A stretch of 64,000 nt of DNA from Xenopus tropicalis (GCF_000004195.4 NC_030683.2:68109764-68173763); one strand, 5' to 3'; numbered from the stretch's first letter, positions 21,531 to 35,205 are shown. Program-made: numbers and translations. The notes: generated from the letters alone by a model not told the origin.

Positions 21531-21729
21531 CTTTTCTGTGGATCTCACTTAGCATTGACCCCCAAGGTATCTCATCACATCATATTTTTTTCTATATATA
21601 CATGTCTTTATGTGTTTTATACTGTATGTTTGTATTGAAAAAGGTTTTAGAAACATTAACCAACATGTCAAACACAGATAAAAGAAATGCCACATGTGTT
21701 ATACAAGTCTAGTGCTACCCTTTTCATAG

Positions 21730-22513
21730 TGTAACCCTTTCTTGGCACACTCACTTAATTTGGGCTGTATATACAGGAGATTTCTTGGTTCTCTTTGAAA
21801 TATAGATACTGGGAACTGAGATATAGAGCAGTGCCTCCACCTAGTGGACACTGAGGAACACACCTCCAGGGACTTTCCACTAGGAATAATCACACACAGT
21901 TTTGCATCAAACTTTATATAACTGTTGAAAATGGAAGTAAAACAACTTTATGGATAACTGATTATCCTGCTCTGAGGAACCTGTGCAGTCTATCCACTGC
22001 TGGCACAGACAGTCTCTATAGGTGCCCAGTCCCAACTTGGATCCAGATAGACTACAACCCTTTTAGTCAGTTCAGTCCCTTCCCCAAGACCTCTTAAGTC
22101 CCCCCAGGTAGCGCTACCTGTCCCAGAGTACCTTCCCCTATGGAAAGGTGGCTACTCCCACGTAGCAGGCAAATGAACAATACATGTTCTCACCAGGGGA
22201 CACACATAGAGATTCCACAGAGGTCTTTGTAATCACCAGCAGCCCTGCAGACTTCTCTCTTTGCAGTCTGAACTCACAACACTTTGTACTGGCTGCTCAC
22301 TCTATATCTCTCTTTCAACACTGGCAAAAACAACAGGGGCTCCCTTTATAAACTGCTGGGCCCGCCCCTAGATTTTTGGCTCCAAACCTTAGGCACACCT
22401 CTCCCAGACGTGCACTGGGGCATCCAGCCAATTGGGTCCCTCCCCAGTTTGTAGCTAGGCTGGATGATGTCACAGACTGAGAAACAGGGGACAGGGTTCT
22501 CTGATCCCCTACA
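21730..22513 (-). mobile_element. Solo LTR, 784 bp, minus orientation
   Basis: On the plus strand it runs TGTAACCCTTT...GGGATC-type end CCCCTACA, so the termini are TGTA/TACA inverted repeats. ATAG flanks both sides (21726-21729 and 22514-22517). On the minus strand a TATA-like TTTATAAAGGG (around 22343-22352) lies about 160 bp from the LTR start. No canonical AATAAA is seen; ATATAAA near 21918 is the closest. No gag or pol is adjacent. It is not the same family as the LTR at 1181-1997, although both have 4-bp duplications. Confidence 0.75.
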
Positions 22514-22517
22514 ATAG

Positions 22518-23073
22518 CAAAATACAATACAATACTAAAATGTCTTTAGTAATAAACTTGGGTGCCCTAAAGAGCAATTTTAGTACTATTGTGCAAATCG
22601 CAGGTACCCTTCTTTTTACAGCAAATTATGAAATAAATAATTGTTGCCTTGTGTATAAACTATTGCGGTCCTTAGGCACTTGTCCAACATTAAGGAAACC
22701 TCTGATGCCAATATAAGGTTTCCTTATTTCACAAAAGATAGCCAAACATTGTGAAATAGAACAAATACATCAAGGAGGAAGGATGACAACATGGTGAGGC
22801 AAGGCATTAAATCAGAGGTTTTCAAATTTCTGGGTTTAAGCCACCCTTTGAGGTACAATATATGGTCACCTTCTGTTCTCATTATCCCTCACTTTCTAAT
22901 TCATTCTTTCTTTCTCTAACAGTTTCTTTTACATACTGTACACGCACACATGACTTCTAGTTGTTTATACATTTAAACTATAGAAACATCTACAGCGGAA
23001 GAGTTTGAGTGATACACAAGTCCCAAAAGAAATTGGGAGGCAATGATTTCCAAAATTTTCTGGCTAATCACCA
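22518..23073. other. Interval with no gene recognised
   Basis: AT-rich, no recognisable element. Confidence 0.4.
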
Positions 23074-23076
23074 TAA

Positions 23077-23372
23077 GGCTAATGCCACACGATGCGTATG
23101 TGGTATATTTTCCGCGCCATACGCCTTCTACCTGTGCCTGCACCCAAATGAATGGAATACGCTCGGGTGCAGCCACATGAAGCCAGTATCTGCATAAAAA
23201 TGTGACTGAGAAGTCTTGTGTTTTTATGTGAATTTCGGCTACATGTGCCTGTACCCGAGCGTATTCCATTCATTCGGGTGCAGGCACAGGTAGGAGCATA
23301 TGGGGCGTATTCTCAGCACGTGTTTTTCAGCTTGCAGAAAATATACGCCATACGCATTGTGTGGCATTAGCC
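23077..23372. mobile_element. PIF/Harbinger-type MITE, 296 bp
   Basis: It begins GGCTAATGCCACACGATGCG and ends CGCATTGTGTGGCATTAGCC, with TAA on each side (23074-23076, 23373-23375). A 3-bp TAA duplication is the Harbinger signature. The inner part is a second inverted pair built on GCACCC-AATGAATGGAATACG. A truncated relative is at 59241-59481. Confidence 0.85.
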
Positions 23373-23375
23373 TAA

Positions 23376-24331
23376 AGCCATGATATCACCTGGTACAGAT
23401 GATACAGATTCAGACAGATGTTACATCAAAAGAACTGGGGGCATTACAGCTTATTAGCCACCCAGTAAGCATTAATTCTTACCATTTTACCAGGCTTGGT
23501 CAGGGTATTGGGATTGGGATAGCACTGCTAATATTCCCACATTTAAAACAAACAAGGACTATATGGGAGATAGAAGAAATTGGTTGCTCCATGCTTATCC
23601 AAGTATGGTTGGTTTTTAGAAAAGCAGATTTTTAATGTTTTGTTAGCAATATTTAAACATATTGCAGTAACTTTTTGGGGGCAGTGTAGATAATCTGCAT
23701 ACATATTTATTTGCTTCTAATTATCAGTATGTTGAGAATGTATCGAAAACATTGAAACAGACTCTAAACAGAAAGGAAATGGCTAAAAACTGTGTTTCTT
23801 ATAGTGTTATAATGCGAATAGGTTGCACCTGCAAACACAAAGCATATCGAGGGATGGAGAAGCTAATTAAGCTGTGCTATGATTGCAAAGCCCAATTTTC
23901 AAAATGTTGCCCAGGTGCCATAACTCTCATTTAACCAGAGGCTTACTAAACATGCCTTAGCAATATGCACACTGAGATCTATACTAACTGTGATTTTATG
24001 TGCGTGTTATTTTTTGTTAAATTACCATAGGGAAAATATCACCAAAACACTGTGATATGTAATGTTATTTAAAAAAAAAAGAAATCACCCATTGCATTAT
24101 AATCCATAGATAACTCTACATTATGTTCAGAAATGTATCTTTCTTTTAAAAAGAAGTGAGTACTCTGTTCCTCTACACAAAAATCTAACAGTGAATGCTG
24201 GGGTATCCCGTTAAACTACAACTGTTGTCCAGCAGGTTGGACAACCTTTCTTTGAAGCAGGTTCCAGGTTACCTTGTGAGAATCTGCATTTGAGTTGCAA
24301 TATATTCCAACTCCAATCATCAGTTTCTACC
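23376..24331. other. Interval with no gene recognised
   Basis: AT-rich; a 60-codon cysteine-containing frame at 23752-23934 is too short to support. Confidence 0.4.
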
Positions 24332-24787
24332 TTAAAGGAGTTTTCACCTTTAAATTAACTTTTAATATGATGTAATATTCTGAGACAATTGCAATTGGTC
24401 TTAATTTTTTTTCAATTATTTGTGGTTTTTGAATTATTTAGCTTTTTGTTCAGCCACTCTCCAGTTTGAAATTTCAGCAGCTATCTGAATTCTAGGGTCC
24501 AAATTAACCTAGCAACCAGCAGAACTTTTTGTAAAAGACTAGAATATAAATAGGAGAGGGTTTTAATAAAAATATATGTAATGAAAAATTACAATAACAA
24601 TAAAATTGCAGCTATGCAGAGTAATTGTTTATGGGTTGCTGGGGCCAGTGACCCCCAATTGAAAGCTGGAGGAAGAAGGCAAACAATTCAAAAACTATAA
24701 AAAAAAAAAATTAAAGACCAATTGAAAAGTTAAGAGTTGGGCATTTTATAACATACTAAAGGTTAAATTGGCAAACTACCCCTTTAA
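24332..24787. mobile_element. T2-type MITE, 456 bp
   Basis: TTAAAGGAGTTTTCACCTTT at the left and AACTACCCCTTTAA at the right, with TTAA at both ends (24332-24335, 24784-24787). The inner text AATTGGTCTT, GAATTATTTAGCTTTTTGTT and GGGCCAGTGACCCCCAATTG belongs to a very abundant frog repeat. A piece of the same repeat is inside the element at 49990-50090. Confidence 0.85.
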
Positions 24788-26392
24788 TATGTAGTCTTAA
24801 TTTTTCATTATTCTAATGCAACCTTTTTGGTGGAAAGCAATACACAAACATTCTTTTTATTTACTCAGTTAACACCTTTAAAATAAACCTGATCTGTTGT
24901 CAAACTAACAACTACCCAAACATTGAAGGGAAGATGTGGTGTGGACATGAATAAAACATCATAGGGTACACTTCACTTACACACAGTATGTAACATGCAA
25001 TTTTGAGTGCAATCACCTTGTTTTTTGGTGGTTGGTAACTCCAGGGTTACCATTCATCAACAGGTGCAGCACACATGGTGCACAATTGAGGAAGTGCAAA
25101 GAGCACATTTTGACCTGATGAGACCTTAACCTTAATGAAACTGACTGTGGGGAAAAGTGCAAGTTGCCCACTGCTCTTGCGGATATTAATGAGCCTTTAA
25201 GACTTTAAGAGGGGTCTACCATAAAGAGTGCACCTAATCATATTACATTCTGCCAAGCAGACAATGAAATGTGTATGTAGTACTGTTTACTCTATTAAAT
25301 ATTATTCAGTATTTAGGCATAGGATCTCTGATTTCACTTTAAACACTGCCTATCTCTCCCTTACTTTGCTATATATGAAATATAATTTTGTCGAAATAGT
25401 CACATGCAATGTTTGTAGATTGCACCTGACCTTTGTGTCGATGTGGAAGCATCGATGGAAGGGAGAGAAGAACGCACTAGAGCATTCACAAAGGGACACA
25501 CCAGGAGATGTGGCATGTCATAGTTGCTATGTAGGGAGCAGTCAGTCAGAATGAAACCAGCTGCTGTAATAGGCACAACCTGCCTGTGAGCTTGGCTTGA
25601 CTGTTTCACAGAGAAGCTGATTGCTAACATTTCAGAGGCTGAGATATCCTCCTCTGCTTTGCAGAGATGAGCAGTGCGAAGGAAGCAGAGAATAAGAATG
25701 AATTAAAGAGCAATCCTGTGCAGATCAGGGTCTAGTCAGGGTCACAAGTTGGGCAAGGATGTAATTACCTTCAACAAGATACTGCAAATCAGACAGCTTC
25801 ATTCTCCCCTGACTCCCTCCTCTGGCATGAGGAAATTCTCATTGCTTCTAAATAATGAAGTTCTGTCATTTTGCAGCCCAGTCCGCAGTGCAGTCTCCAG
25901 CAGCAGCAGAAGCAGTCCTTGGGCTTCATATTGTCAGTGCGTTTCAGATTTTCCTTTTGTTGTGTGTTTTAGATACAGACGATTGAATGTTTTATCTATC
26001 ACTCATTGAATCAATATATATGGATAGTAGAGGGTTAAAATGTATAAGCATATTTTATAGTATGAAAGAAAATAGTATTATACATTTAACATTTATCTTT
26101 GTCCCTCTGGCTTATTAAAAAGGGAACTCTAGGGGAGCAAGACAGGAATAGTTAAAGTTAGGGCTAAAACTAAGATTGGAGCCCTGGACAGCTTCAGGGA
26201 AGTCCAGGGATTCTGGGAAACATAGTTCCCTTGCTGACTGACTGAATGTGGGGTTAGTGAACTAAAAAATATTCAAGAGTAAGTAAGAGGTGCCAGTGTT
26301 ACCCAGAGCAGTTCTCCACAGGGCTCAGGTTTTGGCAAAAGTGAAAGCCATGCTCAACAGCAGTTATGTCCAGGTTTTGGCTTATTCCAGCC
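24788..26392. other. Interval with no gene recognised
   Basis: No coding region supported. Composition becomes less AT-rich at about 25420-25930 and 26100-26390, where short frames occur without family resemblance. Confidence 0.4.
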
Positions 26393-27017
26393 TTAAAGGA
26401 CATGTAAACCCCACACACAAAAAATTAATCTGTGAACAGCCTCTTTGAAATCTTTCAATACCTGCCACTCTGGCTGTCCAGAGTTTAATAGTAAGGCTGC
26501 AGCATCCCCTTAATCACTTAGATTTCCTTCTCCTCCTGTAACCCACTCAGCCGACTCCCTCAGGAATTTGCTTAGACTTCTGGCTTGTTGGCATTCTCAA
26601 TTGTTCTAAGCTCAGATTACTAAACACGCCCCCCCAGTCTAGCAGCCAGTGAAGAGATGGCATTGCTGGTTCCCATAGAAACTCAGCTCTAGCTATCTGC
26701 TTCAATTTTTTTCTCCTAACTCTCTCTCCTGAGCTTAGCTCAAACAAAGCAGAACTTTTATCAGACAGTTCTGCCAATATCAGGCTGTATTCTTGATGAA
26801 ATATATGCTGAATAAGGGTCTTTGTGTGTATGCTGTTTGCAGATTTAAATGTATCTGAGGAAAAATGGCCACCAGGTGAAAGCTGCTATTTGCTTTAGGA
26901 AAATGTGATGGTGCTAGCAAACAGAGGGGTATGCAGTACAAATGATGCCATTTGGGTGGGGGAGACATGTCCAACTGATATACATTGTAGGCAAATGTAG
27001 GCTTTACATGTCCTTAA
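26393..27017. mobile_element. T2-type MITE, 625 bp
   Basis: TTAAAGGACATGTAAACCCC at the left and GGCTTTACATGTCCTTAA at the right, TTAA at both ends. The 15-18 bp TIR is nearly perfect. There is no coding capacity; it is a different T2 subfamily from the copy at 24332. Confidence 0.85.
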
Positions 27018-28369
27018 AAGGAAAGGTTAATTATTGGGGGAAGCCTGATATGGGTGTGGGTTAGGCCTGGACCTAGGGTTGTGTCACTGTGCCGGTAAAA
27101 ATGTGCAGTTAATTTGTATGTTAAGTTTATCGGTATGTTAAGGAACTGTTCATTTTATATATTGTATGCTTTTGTACAGCTTTGTAGTAAGTGGCATGCA
27201 GCTTTTTTTTAACATAGAGATGGTGCTGGCATTGTTATAGATATAAATGCATACAACCGCTTTGGATAAAAAAAACTAAGATGTTATCTGTTTAACGACT
27301 ACCATAAAAATGCTAACCGATGGAATGTCAGTGGGATGTGGGAAAGGGTGACTGCAAGGACACAATTTATAGTTCTTAAATAATGTCCACAATTTTAAAA
27401 GTAATAAACAGTGAAGTAGACATGACTAGCATCACTGCAATTCACGGTGGGGCTTACTATAGTATAAAGAAGATTTGTGTGTTTAAAAAAACTCATAGCC
27501 CTCAAAAGTGCAGGTACAGCTAGGAGAAATCTAACTGAATGGTGACATTAAAGAACATATATATTACATTTTGAGATTGCGTTTTTACTGCAATTTAGTT
27601 TATCACTGCAAATATCATAAATTGGAAGGATAGAATGTGATTGCATTGCTGTCAAGTTGTATTGTCATCATTGTCATCATTAGATAAACTTGTAGTTTTT
27701 CAGCAGATGTTTATTACAATTATGGGTCCTATTTACTTGGCTGAGTCACAAAAAAGCTTTTTTTGCACAGATATAGGTAAATATTTTTTAAATATCAAAT
27801 TACCCAAAATTACAGAAAGATCCCTTCTCCAGAAGTCCTAGGGCCCAAATATTCCAAATATTGCCATACACATACAACGCATGTAGTTGTCCCATGATAT
27901 GTAATGTTCTACTTTGCCTTTTGTCCTAATTACAGGTTTGTGAGCAGTACATCTTAAATCAATAGTTAAAAATAGTTCAAACAAAGTTATTTGCTTAACT
28001 TTGGATGACATTTTAAGTGACATTATTTTGTGGACCCTGTGATGGTTCAGTTAATATTGATTTTCCCCAAAAACACAGTTTAGGTAATATTATGCTACTA
28101 GAATTTTATGATTCTTTAATATACTATATGCAGTTTAATTAATATACATCTATATAACCTTAACATAACATTCTTAATTAAAGTCACTTTATGTGACATT
28201 GCCCTAAAGTACATGCACTCTCCTGTAAGATATGAACATTACTTAAATAACCAAGTTTTTTTCGTGCTACACTTAGATTAGATACACTAGATTGGTTTAA
28301 CAAACTATAATGGAGAGCAAATAAAGGTTATCACTGTCTATACTTTAGTACAAGTATGTTTGCGTTAAT
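27018..28369. other. AT-rich interval, nothing recognised
   Basis: No element ends, RNA gene or supported open frame. Confidence 0.4.
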
Positions 28370-28690
28370 TTAGATGCAATGCTATTTGCGTGCGGTATTC
28401 GGCGCAATGTGCGCTAATTAACGCAATAAGTAGTGCACGCCATATTAGTCATACACACCATTACATTCGTAAAACTATTTTTTTTTAATTTGACCATTTC
28501 CCTGCAAACTGGAGGCTACATCACTCTAGGGCCAACACATACTTGAATAAATCACACTGCAAAGTCCATATTGTGTTGCCAAAAGCTTATGAACTGTACT
28601 TTTCTATAATTACCGCCTGCCCCAAGTAGGTGTTAATTTTCACTTAGTGAATCAACCCTAATAGATCCTATACCTGTACTAGGATACATT
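28370..28690. mobile_element. Diverged repeat related to 42.5-43.9 kb
   Basis: GCTAATTAACGCAATAAG, CCCTGCAAACTGGAGGC, GGGCCAACACATACTTGAAT, CTATAATTACCGCCTGCC and TTAGTGAATCAACCC match, in reverse orientation, landmarks of the larger element at 42510-43900. It ends in CCTATACCTGTACT, a scrap of the CAGGTAT family. Confidence 0.6.
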
Positions 28691-30724
28691 CATATACTTA
28701 TGTTTCCTTTTATAAGTTCAGAAACTTCTGGGTTTTTTTTTTTGCTGAATGTCAGTGTGGGAGAGGAAAAAAAAAAGATATAATATATCCAAGAACTGAT
28801 TTGTGTTGAAGGAATACAACTTTTCTACAGTGATATATGTCTGACAACATAATAAGATAAAAGGTTGTTTATTATTGCACTGTGGGAAATGACTTAAGTT
28901 TTGAGAGAATATGTATGATCCGTCAGTCATTTATAACTTGAAAGTATTGCTTTGTATTAAAAATCATTAATAAAAAATGTTGTTCAGTAAGTACTCTGAA
29001 AGAAGGTTGTACTGCAGTAAAACACCCTGATGTTGCATTGTTAGTAGAGTACCAATAAGAGAACAAATATACTGGAACATATAGTCATGAGATTTTTACT
29101 AAAACATAAAATTAGTCTGACTAGGTTTTGGATTGTTCTCTTGCTGTGTAAAACTAAGGCTTATTTGTATATTGGTGATGCTTTGTTGAAAGCCATGCAA
29201 GAATCCTACCAATATATTGTAAGCCACTAAAAGTCATTATACTCTCTAGATCACACTTCTAATTCTCTGTATCAGCGCAACAAATTTGGCAGCCCAGACA
29301 TGTGAATAAGGAAGAGGATTTACAAGGCACTCACCAGATTATATAACATTTGTTGATGAATATGATGGAATTATTCACTTCTTATAAATACATCTTTTAC
29401 CAATTAAGGTACTATGATCCTCACCTAGCTCCAGATCTGCAAGCATTGGGACTTGTATCCTTGGAACCTTTACCCTGGCCTATTTTGCAGTTAAGTTAGT
29501 GCATGGGTTTTCTAGTCATATCCTGACTAGTATCTGGATTTTTGTGTACCATTATCTGCTTCTATTGGCCTGTTATTTTGCACAACTTGAAGAGAAGTGT
29601 GCTAGGTTGATGAACGGTGTATACTTTTTAATTGATAAAACATGGGCTTTGTTAAAGAATATGTAATTTACAAAATATATCTTTGTTACAAACCCATAGA
29701 CATTTGAATACCTGCCAGTGACTCATATTTTCTAATAGACAGAACCATATCTAAAAAGTTTTTCATTGTGTTAACTCTACAAAGTATAAATAAATTATTC
29801 TTAATATGAGCAGTTTATGACTTCCAGCAGGAGGAAGGGATTTTTTTGATCTACAGAGAAATGAAACAAGCTAAATGGAGTAATAAAATAATGCATTTTC
29901 TGCAAAATTAACCACTTGTGATATATCATAAAAATAAACAATCCTGCTATAATTTAATCAAGCTAGTCTGCTGATAAGTAAAGCCAATGGAAACTGGAAT
30001 ATGTTCTATTAGTAAAAAAACAATTAGAGATTGCCAACATAGTTTTAAGTGTATAATAACAGTATTAGGGTGCTGGGTAAAGATTATCTTTGCAACCAAG
30101 TTTTGAATAGCTTGCTGAAGAAAGATAGCCAAATCAGAAGCCAATTAGGAAGGAAAATAATCAATTAAAACAGAAGGGCTATGCTTTACCTGTAGTGAGC
30201 AAGAAATGTTAAAAAAGACTGCTACATTTTTTTGACATATTTTAAGTTTTGAGAAACAGTAGGCTACTAAGTAAGGAGGCAGAAAGAGTCACTTAATGAC
30301 ACAGAATATAATGTAAGAAGAGGTGTTAGAGGAGAAGAGATAATATTGTGTGCCATCTGCATAGAAGATTAGTATGACTAGTCAGGAGTGATAAAGACAT
30401 GATGAATTTTTGAAGCACATGATGTGCTTTCTTAATGACATTAAAACATCACTATGCCATGTCATAGAATTTGAATCTCTTGAAAAATACTTGGCACTAT
30501 GTTCACAAAAATGACATATTGAGGTACATTAGGAACTGGGGAAAGACACAGAAATGAGTTAGAATACACAAATGTTAGAATAGAGGGATGTTAGTATGTT
30601 GAACACTGATAACTAGTGATCATCATGTACAACATTTTACACCAAAGGGTTTGTTTGCAATGGGTACTGTCACTATGGATGGAGCACTGGAGCCCATATG
30701 CAAAGGATTTACATTAGTACACAT
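28691..30724. other. AT-rich interval, nothing recognised
   Basis: Two kilobases without a recognisable gene or element. Candidate single-copy DNA. Confidence 0.4.
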
Positions 30725-31003
30725 AGAAACCACAATTTGCCATCGGTCGCGCGAAAGATCTTTGAATCCGCCACTAACGTTCAGGGCTGAAACGGCAGAT
30801 AAGGAGGTAGAAACAATAGTATTTCTACCTCCTTCTGCCGATTCAGCCCTGACGGCAGATTTTAACCTGGCCGATCGGCAAGTCGACCGATATCAGCAGC
30901 CTCCTGCGATATCTATCGACTCGCCGACTTGCCATACACACACCGAATATCGTACGAAACGAGGTTTCATACGATATTATCGGTGCATGTATGGCCAGCT
31001 TTA
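30725..31003. mobile_element. Palindromic DNA-transposon remnant
   Basis: CpG-richer than its surroundings. A 35-bp inverted repeat (TTCAGGGCTGAAACGGCAGA with its inverse at 30835-30852) is followed by GATATCAGCAGCCTCCTGCG, GATAATATCG-type palindromes and a right end GCATGTATGGCCAGCTTTA. The right end has the form of an abundant frog MITE terminus; the left end is unclear. Confidence 0.55.
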
Positions 31004-31360
31004 GACTACATTGCAAATCCTGCCCAAAGTGCAGAACACATAGCTTGGCTCCACAAGAAAAAGCTGTAGGTGTTAAGGGCAGTGTTCCTGAGCATTGGCC
31101 TTCCTTTCTTCCTTAAACTTGCATCCTGTCCATTTGCCAAAGCTTCTGGAAAAAACAGCAGGTTAGGAGTTAAAAATTTGGCAGGTAAAACTGCCAGAGA
31201 GAAAGTGCTTTGGTTGAAAAAACAAAGCAGAAGGAGGAGCAAACCACATCAGGATTTTAAATTACCCCTAATTAAACTGTACAATGCCTACACACATTGT
31301 TCCATCAAAATATTTTGCAGGCCCTTATTACTCCTCCCTTATTTTGCCCCTTAATTAAAA
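31004..31360. other. Interval with no gene recognised
   Basis: Nothing identifiable. Confidence 0.4.
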
Positions 31361-31548
31361 TTTGTACAGGTATGGGACCTGTTATCCAGAATGCACAGGA
31401 CCTGGGGTTTTCTGGATAAAGGATGTTTCCATAGTTTGGATCTCCAAAGCTAAAGCTTACTAAAAGATAATATAAAAATTAAATAAACCAAATTAAATAA
31501 ACCCAATAGGATTGTTTGGCCTCCCGTAAGGATCCCATACCTGTGTAT
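31361..31548. mobile_element. CAGGTATAGGACC element, internally deleted
   Basis: Starts TACAGGTATGGGACCTGTTA and ends GGATCCCATACCTGTG. Both termini are present but the middle is shortened relative to 15502-15833. Confidence 0.7.
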
Positions 31549-33559
31549 TATAGTTTATATCTTAATTTGCATTATTCAATATTTAATAAATAATAACATA
31601 GCCCATAATATGCACAAAGCATTCAGGACGTTACTCTTTTGGTGAACATTTTAAAGGAACTTCATGTGCAAGAACTTTTTATATTCTTATAACGTACAGG
31701 GATGTAAGGGGTTATTTCATTTGTAGGGCAGGGTGAGTTTTGCATACATGAGGGGTATACATTCAGATGCACAGGTTAGCTGAGCACTATATTTAATGCA
31801 TGCCGTAGGGCTGCTATTAAAGAAAAGACTGCCTTCAATGGGGGGTGCAGGCAGACTGCAATAGAACTCTGTACTTACCTCTGGCCCTGCAGCAGCCAGT
31901 AAGGACATTGCTACTTTGCATTTTTGCACTCCTTAGAGCTCTAGCAATTGTGTCTGGAATTAACAGTAATGACCACTATAGTGTATAATCACCTATATTG
32001 CAGTCAGTAATACAGTTCCACAACAGAATACGTTTTTTTACTCAATTATTAGTGTTCCTATGACTTATGATTATATGAATACAAGCAAGCAGCATATAAA
32101 CAATAACTAGACAAATGTGTTTTTTTTTACCAGTCTCCCACTTGTTCAACTATAAAGTTCAAGTATTTTCAAAAATTTTCCCTGGGATAAAATGCTATAA
32201 CATAACAGATAATAGGAAATGACAAGCATCTGTCATCTAATAATCTATGTATCCACAACTTATTCAGAATATCTATCAGGGATGACTGGTACAGCTGATA
32301 ACATACTCAGCTTTTCTCTAGCAATGACTTTTCAAATCCTCATGACAATAATTGACTATGATTTTATTTTATATGTGCAGCTTCAGTTTTATGCAGGCTT
32401 TACATTGTTTCACCATACATATCCCTAAATTATTGTATATAACCTTCACTACCTGTCAGACATTAAACCTAGGCATAGCGGTTTTATTAAAGAAAAAAAA
32501 GGGTAAAAAACCACGTGAATATTTTTGTGGGCAACATTTTACTTCAATTACCCTTTTATAACTATAACAGAAAAAAAAATGATTGTGTATGAAATATGGT
32601 GTGTGAATGGATTTTGCCCTGTTCTTTTAAAAAAAGTATTATTTGTTTTTAATGGAGTCTATGGGAGATGGCCTTTTCCTAATACAGAGCTTTCTATATA
32701 ACGGGTTTCCGGATAACATATCCTATACCTGTACTTGTAAGTTATTACAACGATAAGGGTTATTCACGGCATGCAAAAAGACATTGGTATAGGTTGATAA
32801 TATCAGCAACATTAGATTTTTGCCACTGCATAATATGAATAAATTAAAAAAACATTTAAATACATCACACACCATCATAATGTAGACATTATACAAAATG
32901 TTGGGTAAACTGTATAAATCAGTTCTGTTGATCCACTCTATGCACAGAAACCAGGTATACTGTGAATGGCAAGAAACAGGAATATCAGTGGACAGTTGAT
33001 AAGAATGGCATTGACGAGCAGCCAAAACTAGGAAAAATCTATATAGGGAGTAACTACAATCAGATAGTTAGACTGGGAACAGCCTGAAAACAGACAGGAT
33101 GTACTAAGGGGTGCCAAACAGAAAATATAGAGCACCACAATAAAAAGAAAATTCATTAGAACTTATCTGACGCATTATAACTACACCCAAGAATAAAAAA
33201 AAGCAAAATTGATATTTAAATTTACAATTCCAAGCAATACAGAAGCAAAATATCACTGGAAAAAGAAAAGGTCCTTCCTGACCTTTTTTCAAGAGATGCT
33301 GAAAAATAAGCGAGCTTTCTACAATCTTTGCACTAGGATGAAATTGGTATCCATTTAGCACAATTTAAATGTCATGTCTTAGAATGAAATTATTTCTAAC
33401 ATTTTTAAAAGCAGCTCAACTAATTTACATAATTACATTTATTTTTTTTTAATTGGGTCAAAAATATAAACATACTAGGATTTGTTTACTTCTGTGACGG
33501 CAGGGTGCAAAGAGCTATTTTTGTACTTTGCACACGTTTTCCCCTTGATGCTATTTTGT
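31549..33559. other. Interval with a small MITE fragment
   Basis: Mostly unrecognised AT-rich sequence. At 32640-32735, AATGGAGTCTATGGGAGATG, ACGGGTTTCCGGATAAC and CCTATACCTGTACT form a 3' fragment of the CAGGTAT element. Confidence 0.5.
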
Positions 33560-33745
33560 GCACTGGAGAGATTAAAAATGGTGGAGGGGTTTGTCTTTAT
33601 GTACAGTCAGATTTAAAGCCATGTAATAAAGACATTACCAATGAAAATGTCGAATCTCTTTGGGTAGAAATTTCAGTAGGACTGAAGGTCACAAAGAAAA
33701 TGATCATTGGTGTATGCTATAAATGACCCCGTATAGATGAGGGGG
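33560..33745 (+). pseudogene. CR1-like LINE endonuclease fragment
   Basis: The frame reads GEIKNGGGVCLYVQSDLKPC, then ESLWVEI and IIGVCYK before a stop at 33724-33726. GGGVxLYV...LWVEI...IGVCYxP is the core of the apurinic-type endonuclease of CR1/L2-group ORF2. Only this piece remains, with no catalytic tail. Confidence 0.7.
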
Positions 33746-34987
33746 ATGAAAAAAATGAGTGGAAACCCCGGATATATGTTATATAGTATCTTAAATACCT
33801 GCTGTTGAAGTACTGTATTGATTGGAAGTCAATGCTTGTAATGTGAGATTGAATTGGTGGTTTCTTTGACTGGCATTTGCATGGAGGGCTAATCAACTAG
33901 CACATATAGGTGGAAAAGAAAAAACGTTTCATATATAGTCAAAATGTAGATATTTTCCAACTCTAACAAGTATTTTCATTGATCACTCTATTTTCTAGGA
34001 TATAAAGCTGGTATCTGCTCCCTAGTGCTTGAAAGGAAATGAAAATGAGTAAGATGTGATATTAACAATTTATAGGTTGATTGCTCAAGGCAGGAGTTAG
34101 TCTTGTTACCAGTCTTGCTACTACTTTATCTAACTATCCAGATGCTGCATTTTCTTTCATTCACTTTACATCTAATTTACTTCCATTACTTTTATCTCAT
34201 TGCTATCAGATAAAACATTATTTCATAATGTGCATTTACAAATGTTAGCTGTAACATTTACATTTCGAAGAGTTTACAGATAGGTATTGATAACAGAGCA
34301 TTTTGGGATTTTCTATCTTGAAAGGAAAAGTAAATGTATAATTAGCTGGGGGTTCCAAAATGTGATTATAATCATTTACCTGATACCCTGGGCCAGAGCT
34401 ACTATTAACTTAAAACTACACAGGCTCGGGGTACTTCAGTAGGAGTTGATCATCATATTTTTCATGATCTTTTCTTCTTCCTGGTTTGTTCAAGCCATTT
34501 AATGGCAGTTTTTGTAATCCAAGAACTTGTTTTCTGTGGTTTGTTGCTTGCTATAGTACATTTACTAATTTACAGTGTGAGTCTTTATTGTGAGCTGGTA
34601 TTAAATTAATAATTAATTAAATTGTGATCTATGTGCACTGCTGCTGTTAACATCTAATTTGTAAGAAGACCTTAGTGTCGCTACACTAGCCTGGTAAAAA
34701 GTTCAGTTTCCTACATAGTGGGCTATGTCTGTATTGACTATTTGTGTGAGGAGGTGGCTCTCATTGAGGTCGATACTTTTGGAGGCAAGCATTTCCTTTA
34801 TATTAGCCCAGTTAAGCTCCTACATAGTAATTCTAGGGATGGGGGTGTACACCACTATGTTGCATGGCGCTTTTCACATTGCATCATGCTTTCAGATGGT
34901 AGTGCTAATAACATATACACAAAATGGGCCAGATTCAATTCCATGAGAAAACACTATTGCATGGTTTATCACAAGACATTTTATACT
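33746..34987. other. AT-rich interval, nothing recognised
   Basis: No supported gene or element. Confidence 0.4.
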
Positions 34988-35163
34988 TCCTGATACCAAG
35001 CATCAAAATCAAACAAAATAGCAGTCCACTGAGAAGCCTCTGTATAAATAAACCCCTCCCACAGCCAGAGCATGTAATTGTTTTTAGATAAAGAGCAGCT
35101 TATTATACAGAGGCTTCTCAGTGGGCTGTTTGTTTCTTTGATTTTGATCCTTAGGATCTGGAA
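34988..35163. repeat. Foldback, arms about 65 bp
   Basis: ATCAAAATCAAACAAAATAGC, CACTGAGAAGCCTCTGTATA on the left pairs with TATACAGAGGCTTCTCAGTG and GTTTCTTTGATTTTGAT on the right. It is a non-coding inverted repeat with a loop of about 50 bp. Confidence 0.7.
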
Positions 35164-35205
35164 ATATAATGTGACTTGAAACAACAAAACCCTTAGAAAG
35201 AATAT

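Noticed and set aside
25590..26010. Possible exon suggested by less AT-rich sequence and an 86-codon frame
   Set aside because: No protein similarity that I recognise, no supported splice-site pair and no neighbouring exon.
30651..31004. 117-codon open frame
   Set aside because: It reads through a palindromic MITE remnant; no conserved domain.
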